From Faecalibacter bovis (GTDB lineage Bacteria > Bacteroidota > Bacteroidia > Flavobacteriales > Weeksellaceae): a DNA stretch of 64,000 nt. Shown here piece by piece: positions 44,995 to 52,154 of this stretch. Within the stretch, counting starts at the first letter, position 1; each line of letters begins with the position of its first letter. The notes beneath the pieces were generated by a model. It ran no database searches. It was not told where the DNA came from and worked only from the letters and a program-made list of their open reading frames with translations. A program made the position numbers and the translations under genes. The stretch lies in contig NZ_CP072842.1 in the NCBI RefSeq assembly GCF_017948305.1, positions 536,001 through 600,000 on the forward strand, in the 5' to 3' direction.

Positions 44995-45441
44995 TTAAAT
45001 GATTTCAGAAACTTTGTTGCAAATATACTCCAACAATTTTGTGTCTGCATCAGTAAATGGATCAATTGTGTGAGAATCGATATCAATTTGACCAATATTT
45101 TCTCCATTTTTGAAAATTGGCATAACAATTTCTGCCTTAGTTTCGATAGAACATGCTAAATAATTATCTTGTGCATATACATCAGGAACAACGAAAGTTT
45201 GATTTGATTCAGCAACTTGACCACAAATTCCTTTACCATAAGGAATGATAGTGTGATCTGTTTCAGCACCAACATAAGGCCCTAATTTTAATTCGTTTTT
45301 ATCTCCGTTTTTAAAATAAAATCCAACCCAATTATAATATTCAACTTCATCAGATAATAATTGACAAATTTTTTGTAATTTTTCGTTTACTCCTATTTGG
45401 CTTTCGAAAATCACATCAATTCTTTTATTTAAACTTTCCAT
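44995..45441 (-). CDS. GAF-domain protein, probable free methionine-(R)-sulfoxide reductase
   Basis: The 148-residue protein is a single GAF domain. The segment LKLGPYVGAE ... IPYGKGICGQVAES ... DNYLACSIETKAEIVMPIF ... IGQIDIDSH matches the active-site layout of fRMsr (YebR), which reduces free methionine-R-sulfoxide. Two cysteines are in place: one in GICGQ (about residue 72) and one in YLACSIET (about residue 96). The third family cysteine, expected about 10 residues before the first, is not present. It may therefore use a two-cysteine cycle or have drifted in function. It is coupled to rsmG. Confidence 0.75.
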   Translation of the reverse strand: MESLNKRIDVIFESQIGVNEKLQKICQLLSDEVEYYNWVGFYFKNGDKNELKLGPYVGAETDHTIIPYGKGICGQVAESNQTFVVPDVYAQDNYLACSIETKAEIVMPIFKNGENIGQIDIDSHTIDPFTDADTKLLEYICNKVSEII

Positions 45442-45460
45442 TTTTTACAAATTCTTTACA

Positions 45461-45468
45461 CAAAAATA
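45461..45468 (-). promoter_or_regulatory. Promoter -7 element (TATTTTTG) of the GAF/rsmG operon
   Basis: CAAAAATA on the plus strand reads TATTTTTG on the coding strand, 20 bp upstream of the GAF-gene start. Confidence 0.5.
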
Positions 45469-45633
45469 AGGATTACAATTTGACGATTGTATTAGCAAAA
45501 TCATAAAATAAAATTCATCTATTAATGATTCAGTAACCCGAAATTTATTCAACAAATAATCAATTAATGTTGATATTTTATCTCAATTTAACTTCTGAAT
45601 ACTTAGAAAAAAATATGGTAATATTATTTCTTA

Positions 45634-45641
45634 TATATTTG
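45634..45641 (+). promoter_or_regulatory. Promoter -7 element TATATTTG of the xrtF operon
   Basis: An exact TAnnTTTG match 20 bp upstream of the exosortase start codon. The rest of the 220-bp region up to 45441 shows no gene or other clear signal. Confidence 0.6.
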
Positions 45642-45661
45642 TTCTACTATCGCATAAAATA

Positions 45662-46201
45662 ATGAAACAATACAAACCCTTAATATTTTTCTTAATTAGA
45701 TTTTTAGGATCATATATTCTTATGATTTTAATCTATAATTGGTATTTGAATCAATATTTACCCAATGGAATTCCAGATCCTTTTACAAAATTTAGTTCAG
45801 ATTTAGCTGCAAATGGATTTAATTTTTTAGGATTTGAAACAAAATCGATTCATTATGGACAAGAAAACTTTATGCGATTACTTGTAGAAGGAAAATATGC
45901 TTCGATTGTAAATGAAGGTTGTAATGCGATTTCAGTATTGATAATTTTTGTTGCTTTTATATTAGCATTTTACACAACATTTAAACAAACATTTTTATAC
46001 ATTATTGGAAGTTTGATCTTGCTTTTTGTAATGAATATTTTCAGAATAATTTTGTTAACTTACATTTACCGTTTTCATACAGAATATTCGAAAATGTCGC
46101 ATGATTATCTATTTCCAGCTATTATTTATGGATCTATCATCGTTTTATGGATTGTGTGGATTAAATTATTTGTAATTAAAAAGAAAACTAATGCCGAATA
46201 A
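45662..46201 (+). CDS. xrtF: Exosortase family protein XrtF
   Basis: The 179-residue integral membrane protein has about five to six spans. The exosortase/archaeosortase catalytic triad is visible: Cys87 in SIVNEGCNAISV, Arg128 in VMNIFRIILL and His147 in KMSHDYLFPAIIYG. Exosortases cut a C-terminal sorting signal and probably move the protein to the cell surface. XrtF is the Bacteroidota branch and is encoded with a dedicated partner, as here: the next gene overlaps it by 11 bp. Known exosortases act on PEP-CTERM-type tails; the substrate of XrtF is not known to me and no candidate cargo gene lies beside it. Confidence 0.85.
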   Translation: MKQYKPLIFFLIRFLGSYILMILIYNWYLNQYLPNGIPDPFTKFSSDLAANGFNFLGFETKSIHYGQENFMRLLVEGKYASIVNEGCNAISVLIIFVAFILAFYTTFKQTFLYIIGSLILLFVMNIFRIILLTYIYRFHTEYSKMSHDYLFPAIIYGSIIVLWIVWIKLFVIKKKTNAE

Positions 46202-46637
46202 ATTTTTACGCTATGCTATTGCTGTAATTTTAATATTTGGATTAATCGCAGTAAGATTTTTCGAAACCAAATTATTCTACGATCCATTGTTAGAATATTT
46301 TAAAAATTCCAAACATTCATCCTTACCACAAATTGATTTAATGAAATTATATACGCATGTATTTTTTCGTTTTATGATCAATTTATTCCTGACTGTTTTA
46401 ATTATTAAAATGCTTTTTTGGAAGCAGAGTTACGTTAAGTTCACAATAATTGTAGGAATTATTGGATTCGTAATCCTGTTACCAATCTACGCCTATATGC
46501 TAAAAAATAATTTTAATTTCGGCGAAATGATTTTCTTCTACGTCAGAAGATTTTTAATACAACCAATGTTTATGATTATTTTAATTCCATGTTTTTATTA
46601 CCAAGAAATACGAAATAAAAAAGCGACTCTAAATTGA
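46191..46637 (+). CDS. Exosortase F system-associated membrane protein
   Basis: The 148-residue protein has about four membrane spans (RYAIAVILIFGLIAVRFF, FMINLFLTVLIIKML, FTIIVGIIGFVILLPIYAYM, and MIILIPCFYY near the C-terminus). It begins inside the end of xrtF (11-bp overlap), and this overlap and layout match the partner protein that accompanies XrtF in Bacteroidota. It has no catalytic motif; a role as a scaffold or cargo guide for the exosortase is inference. Its stop codon (46635-46637) lies inside the following terminator hairpin. Confidence 0.8.
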   Translation: MPNKFLRYAIAVILIFGLIAVRFFETKLFYDPLLEYFKNSKHSSLPQIDLMKLYTHVFFRFMINLFLTVLIIKMLFWKQSYVKFTIIVGIIGFVILLPIYAYMLKNNFNFGEMIFFYVRRFLIQPMFMIILIPCFYYQEIRNKKATLN

Positions 46638-46647
46638 GTCGCTTTTT
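46619..46647. terminator. Terminator overlapping the stop codon of the xrtF partner gene
   Basis: A perfect stem AAAAGCGACTC (46619-46629) / GAGTCGCTTTT (46636-46646) with a 6-base loop is followed by a T-run. The last codons and stop of the upstream gene form part of the hairpin. It also lies just beyond the end of the convergent small membrane-protein gene. Confidence 0.85.
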
Positions 46648-46649
46648 GT

Positions 46650-46880
46650 TTATATTTTATCTTGATTTTCTTCTTGTTTTTGGTCTTCTTTTTTCAGCTT
46701 TCTATATTTAAAAAGCCATCCTAAAAATCCACCAAAAATTAAACCTATTCCTACACCACCCAATAATCCAATTGAGAAACTTAATTCTTTTACCATAACA
46801 CCAAAGACAGAATGTGTTGTATTAAACATCACATACGCCATTATTAATAAAAGAATTCCAATTATTGAAGAGTAAGACAT
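46650..46880 (-). CDS. Small two-span membrane protein
   Basis: The 76-residue protein has two membrane spans (about residues 4-22 IGILLLIMAYVMF and 34-58 SIGLLGGVGIGLIFGGFLGWLF), followed by a charged Lys/Glu/Gln tail. The family is not recognised. It lies 10 bp downstream of rlmB and is probably co-transcribed with it. The function is unknown. Confidence 0.7.
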   Translation of the reverse strand: MSYSSIIGILLLIMAYVMFNTTHSVFGVMVKELSFSIGLLGGVGIGLIFGGFLGWLFKYRKLKKEDQKQEENQDKI

Positions 46881-46890
46881 AATTTATATA

Positions 46891-47640
46891 TTAAAATAAA
46901 TCTGCAATCATACGTTGACGTACTGCCTCGTATAACATAGCACCACAAGCAACAGAAACATTTAAAGAAGCTGTTTGTCCTGCCATTGGTAATTTTACAA
47001 TTTTATCTGAAATTTTTAAAATAGAATCTGACACACCATCTTCCTCACTTCCCATGACGATTGCTGTAGGAACTGAAAAATCTGCATCATAAATATATTC
47101 TGCTGATTTTTCTGAAGCTGAAAATACAGAAATTCCAGATGCTTGTAAATATTTAATTACATTAACCAAATTACCTTCTTTACAAACCGGAATATTATAT
47201 AATGCTCCTGTTGAAGTTTTGATCGCATCTCCATTAACTGAAGCTGAACCTTTCGCTGGGATGATGATCGCATCTACACCAACACATTCTGCTGTACGAG
47301 CAATAGCACCAAAGTTACGAACGTCACTAACACGATCTAAAATTAAAATGAATGGAGTTTTTCCTTGTTCCCAAACCTGAGGTAATACATTTTCAATCGA
47401 ATCAAATTCGATTGGTGAAATAAACGCATAAACTCCTTGGTGGTTTTTTCCCGTAAAACGATTTAACTTTTCTACTGGAACATAACTAACAGGAATTTCA
47501 TACTCAGTTACTAATTTTCTCAATTCAGAGAAGATTTCACCTTGTAATCCTTTTTGAATAAAAATTTTATCGATTGTTTTTCCCGCTTCAATCGCTTCAA
47601 TTACAGGTCTAAGACCAAAAATACCTCCTTCGTTTTTCAT
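46891..47640 (-). CDS. rlmB: 23S rRNA (guanosine(2251)-2'-O)-methyltransferase
   Basis: The 249-residue SPOUT-class methyltransferase modifies the ribose of G2251 in 23S rRNA. I chose the ATG at 47638-47640 (MKNEGGIFGLRPVIEAIEAGK); a TTG nine codons upstream would overlap the small membrane-protein gene. N-terminal substrate-binding segment residues 1-75 include SYVPVEKLNRFTGKNHQGVYA. The knotted SAM domain has LILDRVSDVRNFGAIARTAE (about 103), VMGSEEDGVSD (about 195) and KLPMAGQTASLNVSVACGAM (about 220). A TATCTTTG element ends only 6 bp from the start codon. Confidence 0.93.
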   Translation of the reverse strand: MKNEGGIFGLRPVIEAIEAGKTIDKIFIQKGLQGEIFSELRKLVTEYEIPVSYVPVEKLNRFTGKNHQGVYAFISPIEFDSIENVLPQVWEQGKTPFILILDRVSDVRNFGAIARTAECVGVDAIIIPAKGSASVNGDAIKTSTGALYNIPVCKEGNLVNVIKYLQASGISVFSASEKSAEYIYDADFSVPTAIVMGSEEDGVSDSILKISDKIVKLPMAGQTASLNVSVACGAMLYEAVRQRMIADLF

Positions 47641-47645
47641 AAGTG

Positions 47646-47653
47646 CAAAGATA
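47646..47653 (-). promoter_or_regulatory. Promoter -7 element (TATCTTTG) of rlmB, leaderless spacing
   Basis: CAAAGATA on the plus strand reads TATCTTTG on the coding strand. The ATG starts 6 bp after its last base, so transcription probably starts at or within a base or two of the AUG. Confidence 0.5.
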
Positions 47654-47656
47654 CAA

Positions 47657-47920
47657 TTATTTACCAATCCTTTTCTTTACTTTTTGGATATAGTGTGGCA
47701 ATCCTGTTGCTAATACAAAAGACAGAATTAAAATTGCAGCAATACTCCATAAAGTAAGTTTAAAATGAATCAAACGAAATATTAAACTGCCTACTAAAAA
47801 TATCATAATAAAAGTTTGAAAATAAAAATGTTGAACCATTTCTCTTCCAGCCTTTGTTCTTTTCACAAAAAAGATTAACAACAATAGAATTACAATCGAT
47901 AGAATCGCAGGATATTTCAT
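47657..47920 (-). CDS. Small membrane protein upstream of rlmB
   Basis: The 87-residue protein has about three hydrophobic segments (AILSIVILLLLIFFV, FIMIFLVGSLIFRLI, LWSIAAILILSFVLATGL) separated by a basic loop, and ends in KKVKKRIGK-like basic residues. The family is not recognised. It has a -7 element at 47938-47945, is divergent from thyA and lies just upstream of rlmB. The function is unknown; the basic C-terminal tail suggests an inside location. Confidence 0.7.
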   Translation of the reverse strand: MKYPAILSIVILLLLIFFVKRTKAGREMVQHFYFQTFIMIFLVGSLIFRLIHFKLTLWSIAAILILSFVLATGLPHYIQKVKKRIGK

Positions 47921-47937
47921 ATTTGAATATTTCTATC

Positions 47938-47945
47938 CAAAAATA
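47938..47945 (-). promoter_or_regulatory. Promoter -7 element (TATTTTTG) of the small membrane-protein gene
   Basis: CAAAAATA on the plus strand reads TATTTTTG on the minus strand. It lies only 3 bp from the thyA -7 element on the other strand. Confidence 0.5.
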
Positions 47946-47948
47946 AAC

Positions 47949-47956
47949 TAAATTTG
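47949..47956 (+). promoter_or_regulatory. Promoter -7 element TAAATTTG of thyA
   Basis: An exact TAnnTTTG match 45 bp upstream of the thyA start codon, back to back with the divergent element at 47938-47945. Confidence 0.55.
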
Positions 47957-48001
47957 CTATATTTCTGTTCAATAAAATAGCAAACCATTAAATAATACAA
48001 A

Positions 48002-48796
48002 ATGCAACAATATCTTGATTTGTGTCGAAAAGTTATGACCGAAGGATCTTTAAAAGAAGACCGTACTGGAACCGGAACTAAAAGTATTTTTGGTTACCAA
48101 ATGCGTTTCGATTTAAGTGAAGGGTTTCCTTTAGTTACAACTAAAAAGTTGCATTTAAAATCTATCGTTCACGAATTACTTTGGTTTTTAAAAGGTGAAA
48201 CTAACATCAAATATTTAACAGATAATGGAGTTAGAATTTGGAATGAATGGGCTGATGAAAACGGAGATTTAGGACCAGTTTATGGCAAACAATGGCGTTC
48301 TTGGGGAAAACCTGACGGAGAAGTTATTGACCAAATTAAAGTAGCGATTGACCAAATAAAAAATAACCCAGATTCTAGGAGAATTATAGTTTCTGCTTGG
48401 AATGTAGGAGAATTAGACCAAATGGCTTTAGCTCCTTGCCATGCTTTTTTCCAGTTTTATGTAAACGATGGTAAATTATCTTTACAATTATACCAACGTA
48501 GTGCTGACATTTTTTTAGGTGTTCCTTTTAATATTGCATCTTATGCCTTATTACAAATGATGGTAGCACAAGTTTGTGATTTAAAAGTTGGAGATTTTGT
48601 GCATACTTTTGGTGATGCGCATATATATACTAATCATTTTGAACAAATCGAGTTACAACTTTCTCGTAAACCTCATCCTTTACCTCAGATGAAAATTAAT
48701 CCAGCTGTTAAGGATATTTTCGATTTTTCTTACGAGGATTTTGAATTAGTAAATTATGAAGCTCATCCGCATATAAAAGGAATTGTAGCAGTTTAA
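48002..48796 (+). CDS. thyA: Thymidylate synthase
   Basis: The 264-residue enzyme methylates dUMP to dTMP with methylenetetrahydrofolate. [12 protein letters not shown] and [19 protein letters not shown] at the N-terminus, [13 protein letters not shown] with the catalytic Cys (about 146), [20 protein letters not shown] (nucleotide and folate site) and the DAHIYTNH motif are all present. The length matches E. coli ThyA (264). It works with folA, encoded about 6 kb downstream, and with the dCMP deaminase at 9,268. It is monocistronic and followed by a hairpin. Confidence 0.97.
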   Translation: MQQYLDLCRKVMTEGSLKEDRTGTGTKSIFGYQMRFDLSEGFPLVTTKKLHLKSIVHELLWFLKGETNIKYLTDNGVRIWNEWADENGDLGPVYGKQWRSWGKPDGEVIDQIKVAIDQIKNNPDSRRIIVSAWNVGELDQMALAPCHAFFQFYVNDGKLSLQLYQRSADIFLGVPFNIASYALLQMMVAQVCDLKVGDFVHTFGDAHIYTNHFEQIELQLSRKPHPLPQMKINPAVKDIFDFSYEDFELVNYEAHPHIKGIVAV

Positions 48797-48820
48797 TCAT
48801 CGATAGAAAATAAAATCTAT

Positions 48821-48852
48821 AAAAAAGCGTTTCATTTCATGAGACGCTTTTT
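48821..48852 (+). terminator. Rho-independent terminator of thyA
   Basis: A stem AGCGTTTCAT (48826-48835) / ATGAGACGCT (48839-48848) with one T-G wobble is followed by a T-rich tract. Confidence 0.88.
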
Positions 48853-48960
48853 CTTTTGAATTAATTCTATTTAAAAATTATTTTCACTAATAAATTAACA
48901 TAAAAATTATTTCAAATTCAATACATTAGTATCTCAACCACTAAAAAATCATCACTACAT

Positions 48961-51576
48961 ATGAAAAGAAATTTATTTTGTATTGGATTAATTTTATCCA
49001 CATTTACTACTTCTATTTCTGCACAAGAAAACAATAGTTTTATTCCGTCAGAAATTGCAATTAAAAATAAAGTTGTTGATTTATCTAATGTTGAAAGAGT
49101 AATCACGCAATCAATCAATGCTAAATCACAACAATTTTCGATTAAATTACCAAGTATTGACGCAGCTAAAACTGAACAATTCATTTTAGTTGAACGCCAA
49201 TTATTAAGTGAAGAATTACAACAAAAGTATCCTTCTATAAAATCATATACAGGTTATTCAACTTCAAATCCGAACAAAAGAATTAGCTTGAGTTATTCAC
49301 CTACTAAAGGTATAAACTCGATTGTATATGATTCAAATGAAAAATATATTATCGAAAAAATTGGAGATAACTACGAAATTTTCACAAAAGAAACTTTTCC
49401 ACGTTTAAATGACTTCAATTGTGGTGACGTTGAAACGCTAACAACTGAGCCAAGAACAAATATTTTAAATAATCCTGCAACTTACAGAAAATACAGATTG
49501 GCAGTTGTAACTGATTATGAATTTAATAGATATGTAACTCCAACATCGCAAACTCCGACTTACGAACATTCTTTGGCTGCTATTGTACAGACAATGACGT
49601 ATGTAACTCCAGTTTATGAAAATGATTTATCTATTACTTTCGAGTTAGTTAATGGTTTAGAACCTGTAACTTATCTTACTGCAGAAAGTGATCCATATTC
49701 ATCTGACTTAAATGGTGAGACACAAGTATTATTAGATACACATGTCGGCGCTGAAAATTATGATGTAGGTATGTTATTTACACAGAAAACAGGAGGTGGA
49801 AATGCAGGTGCTATCGGTTCTGTTTGTAATGATACAATAAAAGGGTCAGCATATTCAGGAGGAATTAATTACGGTTATCCGGTTTTTGCTTACGTTGTTG
49901 CTCACGAAATGGGTCACCAATTTGGAGCAAATCATACACATGCTAGAAATGAAGGAAGAGGTGCTAACAGAGAAATCGGAAGTGGTGAGTCAATCATGGG
50001 TTATGCTGGTGTTACAGGAACACACGATGTTACAACTCAAGAATTTACTTTAGGACAATTCCACCATTTCAATTTAACTCAAATCAATAGTTATTTAGCG
50101 AATCAAACTTGTGGATATTCTTCTCCGTCAACAAATACACCACCTGTGGCAGATGTTGGAAGTAGAACTACTTACCAAATACCTAAAGGTACAGCTGTAA
50201 AATTAGTTGGATCTGCAACTGATGCTGATGGTGATACATTAACATATTCTTGGGAACAATCGAACCCATTGACTACAAATACTGGAAGCAACTTCAAAAA
50301 CTCAAGTAGTTTTAATACAGATGGTGCAAATTTCAGAATTAAACAACATTCAACAGATCCTGTTGGTTACTTCCCTCCATTACAACAAGTTTTAAATGGA
50401 AATTTAAGAACTACTTGGAATACTGTATCTGACGTTCAAAAAAATATGATTTTTGCATTTCAAGTGCGCGATAATAATCCACAAGGAGGACAAATTGATG
50501 CTAAAAATGTAAGTTTATTAATTAGAAACGTAGGACCATTTCAAATTACTGGTATTGATTTAAATCAAACTTTAATTCCTGGTGAACCATTCAACTTAAC
50601 TTGGGATGTAGCTGGTACAGATGCGAATGGAATTAACGTTCAGAATGTTGCAATTAAATTAACAACTGATAAAGGACAAACGTTTACAACTTTAGTAGAA
50701 AGTACTCCAAATAACGGACAAGCTTCTATTACAATTCCTAGCGACATCAGTGCAGAAAGTGCTAACATCATTGTAGAAGCTATAGGGAATGTTTTCTATG
50801 CTGCGAGTCCAGAAGTTGCTATTAATTATGAAATTTCATTAGACTGTCAAACAATTGAAACATCTACAACCTACAATATTCCAGATCGTGTTGGTACACA
50901 AAATGGAGCAGTATTAGTTAATTTGCCTGCAAACACAGGATATACTGGTACAATTGAAGATCTTTCTGTTAAAACAGATATTACACATCCAAATTCTAAT
51001 CAATTAAGTTTATATTTCATGAAAGTGAACACAGATCGTTCATATATAAATTTATACAACAGATCTTGTGATTCTTCTGTTCCTAATGTAAACTTCATTT
51101 TTAGTAGTAAAGGTGGAAATTTATATGATAATTGTGGTGTAGATTTCGCACACGTTACTGGAACAACAGTAGATTTTAACAATTACATTGGTGCAAATGT
51201 GAGAGGAACTTATCGTTTAATTGTAAATGATAACGTAGCCGGACTTACAGGTACGATTAATAAAGTTACGATCGAAGCTTGTAGCAGAACAGCAACTACA
51301 TTAAGTGTAGGTGATTTAGTTAAGAATAAAGAATTCGGAATTTTCCCTAATCCAAACAATGGAAACTTCAACATTCGTTTAGAAACTAAAGCTCCAAACT
51401 TTACAGCAGACATCTTAAATATGGCTGGACAAACAGTTTCAACTCAAAAAATCAATACAACATCTACAAGTGTTAGCGATTACAGAGTTAATGTTTCACA
51501 TCTACCAAAAGGTGTTTACATCGTAAATGTAAATGATGGAAACCAAACACAATCTAAAAAATTAATCATTAAATAA
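48961..51576 (+). CDS. Secreted reprolysin-like zinc metalloprotease with T9SS sorting domain
   Basis: The 871-residue protein has signal peptide MKRNLFCIGLILSTFTTSISAQ, then a propeptide (to about 180). The metalloprotease domain (180-395) has the zinc site HEMGHQFGANHTHA (about 315) and a Met-turn (ESIMGYAG), as in the reprolysin/M12B clan. Residues 396-530 have a PKD-like fold (PPVADVGSRTTYQIPKGT). A proprotein convertase P-type domain (about 625-770) precedes a C-terminal type A sorting domain (FPNPNNGNFNIRLE, KGVYIVNVNDG, KKLIIK). The protein is predicted to be exported by Sec, then moved and released or surface-anchored by T9SS. The substrates are unknown. Confidence 0.93.
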   Translation: MKRNLFCIGLILSTFTTSISAQENNSFIPSEIAIKNKVVDLSNVERVITQSINAKSQQFSIKLPSIDAAKTEQFILVERQLLSEELQQKYPSIKSYTGYSTSNPNKRISLSYSPTKGINSIVYDSNEKYIIEKIGDNYEIFTKETFPRLNDFNCGDVETLTTEPRTNILNNPATYRKYRLAVVTDYEFNRYVTPTSQTPTYEHSLAAIVQTMTYVTPVYENDLSITFELVNGLEPVTYLTAESDPYSSDLNGETQVLLDTHVGAENYDVGMLFTQKTGGGNAGAIGSVCNDTIKGSAYSGGINYGYPVFAYVVAHEMGHQFGANHTHARNEGRGANREIGSGESIMGYAGVTGTHDVTTQEFTLGQFHHFNLTQINSYLANQTCGYSSPSTNTPPVADVGSRTTYQIPKGTAVKLVGSATDADGDTLTYSWEQSNPLTTNTGSNFKNSSSFNTDGANFRIKQHSTDPVGYFPPLQQVLNGNLRTTWNTVSDVQKNMIFAFQVRDNNPQGGQIDAKNVSLLIRNVGPFQITGIDLNQTLIPGEPFNLTWDVAGTDANGINVQNVAIKLTTDKGQTFTTLVESTPNNGQASITIPSDISAESANIIVEAIGNVFYAASPEVAINYEISLDCQTIETSTTYNIPDRVGTQNGAVLVNLPANTGYTGTIEDLSVKTDITHPNSNQLSLYFMKVNTDRSYINLYNRSCDSSVPNVNFIFSSKGGNLYDNCGVDFAHVTGTTVDFNNYIGANVRGTYRLIVNDNVAGLTGTINKVTIEACSRTATTLSVGDLVKNKEFGIFPNPNNGNFNIRLETKAPNFTADILNMAGQTVSTQKINTTSTSVSDYRVNVSHLPKGVYIVNVNDGNQTQSKKLIIK

Positions 51577-51594
51577 GATTTAATTTATAACTTT

Positions 51595-51624
51595 AAAAAA
51601 CCTCAGCTTACTGAGGTTTTTTTT
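51595..51624 (+). terminator. Rho-independent terminator of the metalloprotease gene
   Basis: A perfect stem CCTCAG (51601-51606) / CTGAGG (51611-51616), extended by A/T pairs on both sides, is followed by a T-run. Confidence 0.88.
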
Positions 51625-51642
51625 ATTTTAAAAATTTTCAAA

Positions 51643-52104
51643 ATGAAGAATATAATCATCATTATTACAATTGTACTTGTCTTATTTTTAATTAACTGTA
51701 CAACTAATAAAACAGCGATAGAAAATCAACAAAAAGATATTTCTACCAATGAAGTACTTGTTACTTTAAGAGAAAATACGTTAGCAAAATATGATTCAAT
51801 TCAATTGATTAATTCTAGTGATGAATATTATTCAATTACCAATGCAATCAACGAAATAAGAATGCCAGGTATTGAATTTAAAGAAGTTAATTTTGATAAA
51901 AATTCTGTGGTATTAATTAATATGATGGCAGAAAATTACAGCGATTTCGAGATCTACTCTAAAACGGAAAAAAACGCTACAACCCTATTTTATTCGGGCA
52001 TACATTATAAAGAAAATCAAATTCATTTAAATAACCTTCGATTAATTAAGTTAGTTGAAATCCCAAAAACAAATAAAATAGTATCTTTCAAACCTATGCA
52101 TTAA
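51643..52104 (+). CDS. Small putative lipoprotein
   Basis: The 153-residue protein has signal segment MKNIIIIITIVLVLFLINC, with a Cys at about residue 19 that would be the lipid-modified Cys although the lipobox LINC is weak. The mature part is a mix of alpha and beta segments with no recognised family (EVNFDKNSVVLINMMAENYSD is the most hydrophobic stretch). It lies between a terminator upstream and the M1 aminopeptidase gene 50 bp downstream. No promoter element or function is evident. Confidence 0.6.
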   Translation: MKNIIIIITIVLVLFLINCTTNKTAIENQQKDISTNEVLVTLRENTLAKYDSIQLINSSDEYYSITNAINEIRMPGIEFKEVNFDKNSVVLINMMAENYSDFEIYSKTEKNATTLFYSGIHYKENQIHLNNLRLIKLVEIPKTNKIVSFKPMH

Positions 52105-52154
52105 TAAAGTGTAACAAATCCATTAAAATATCATCTAATAATCAAAATCGTTTA

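Noticed and set aside
45442-45633. Hidden RNA gene or small protein in the region before xrtF
   Set aside because: No stable hairpin, tRNA-like fold or convincing frame was seen; only the promoter element near its right end is supportable.
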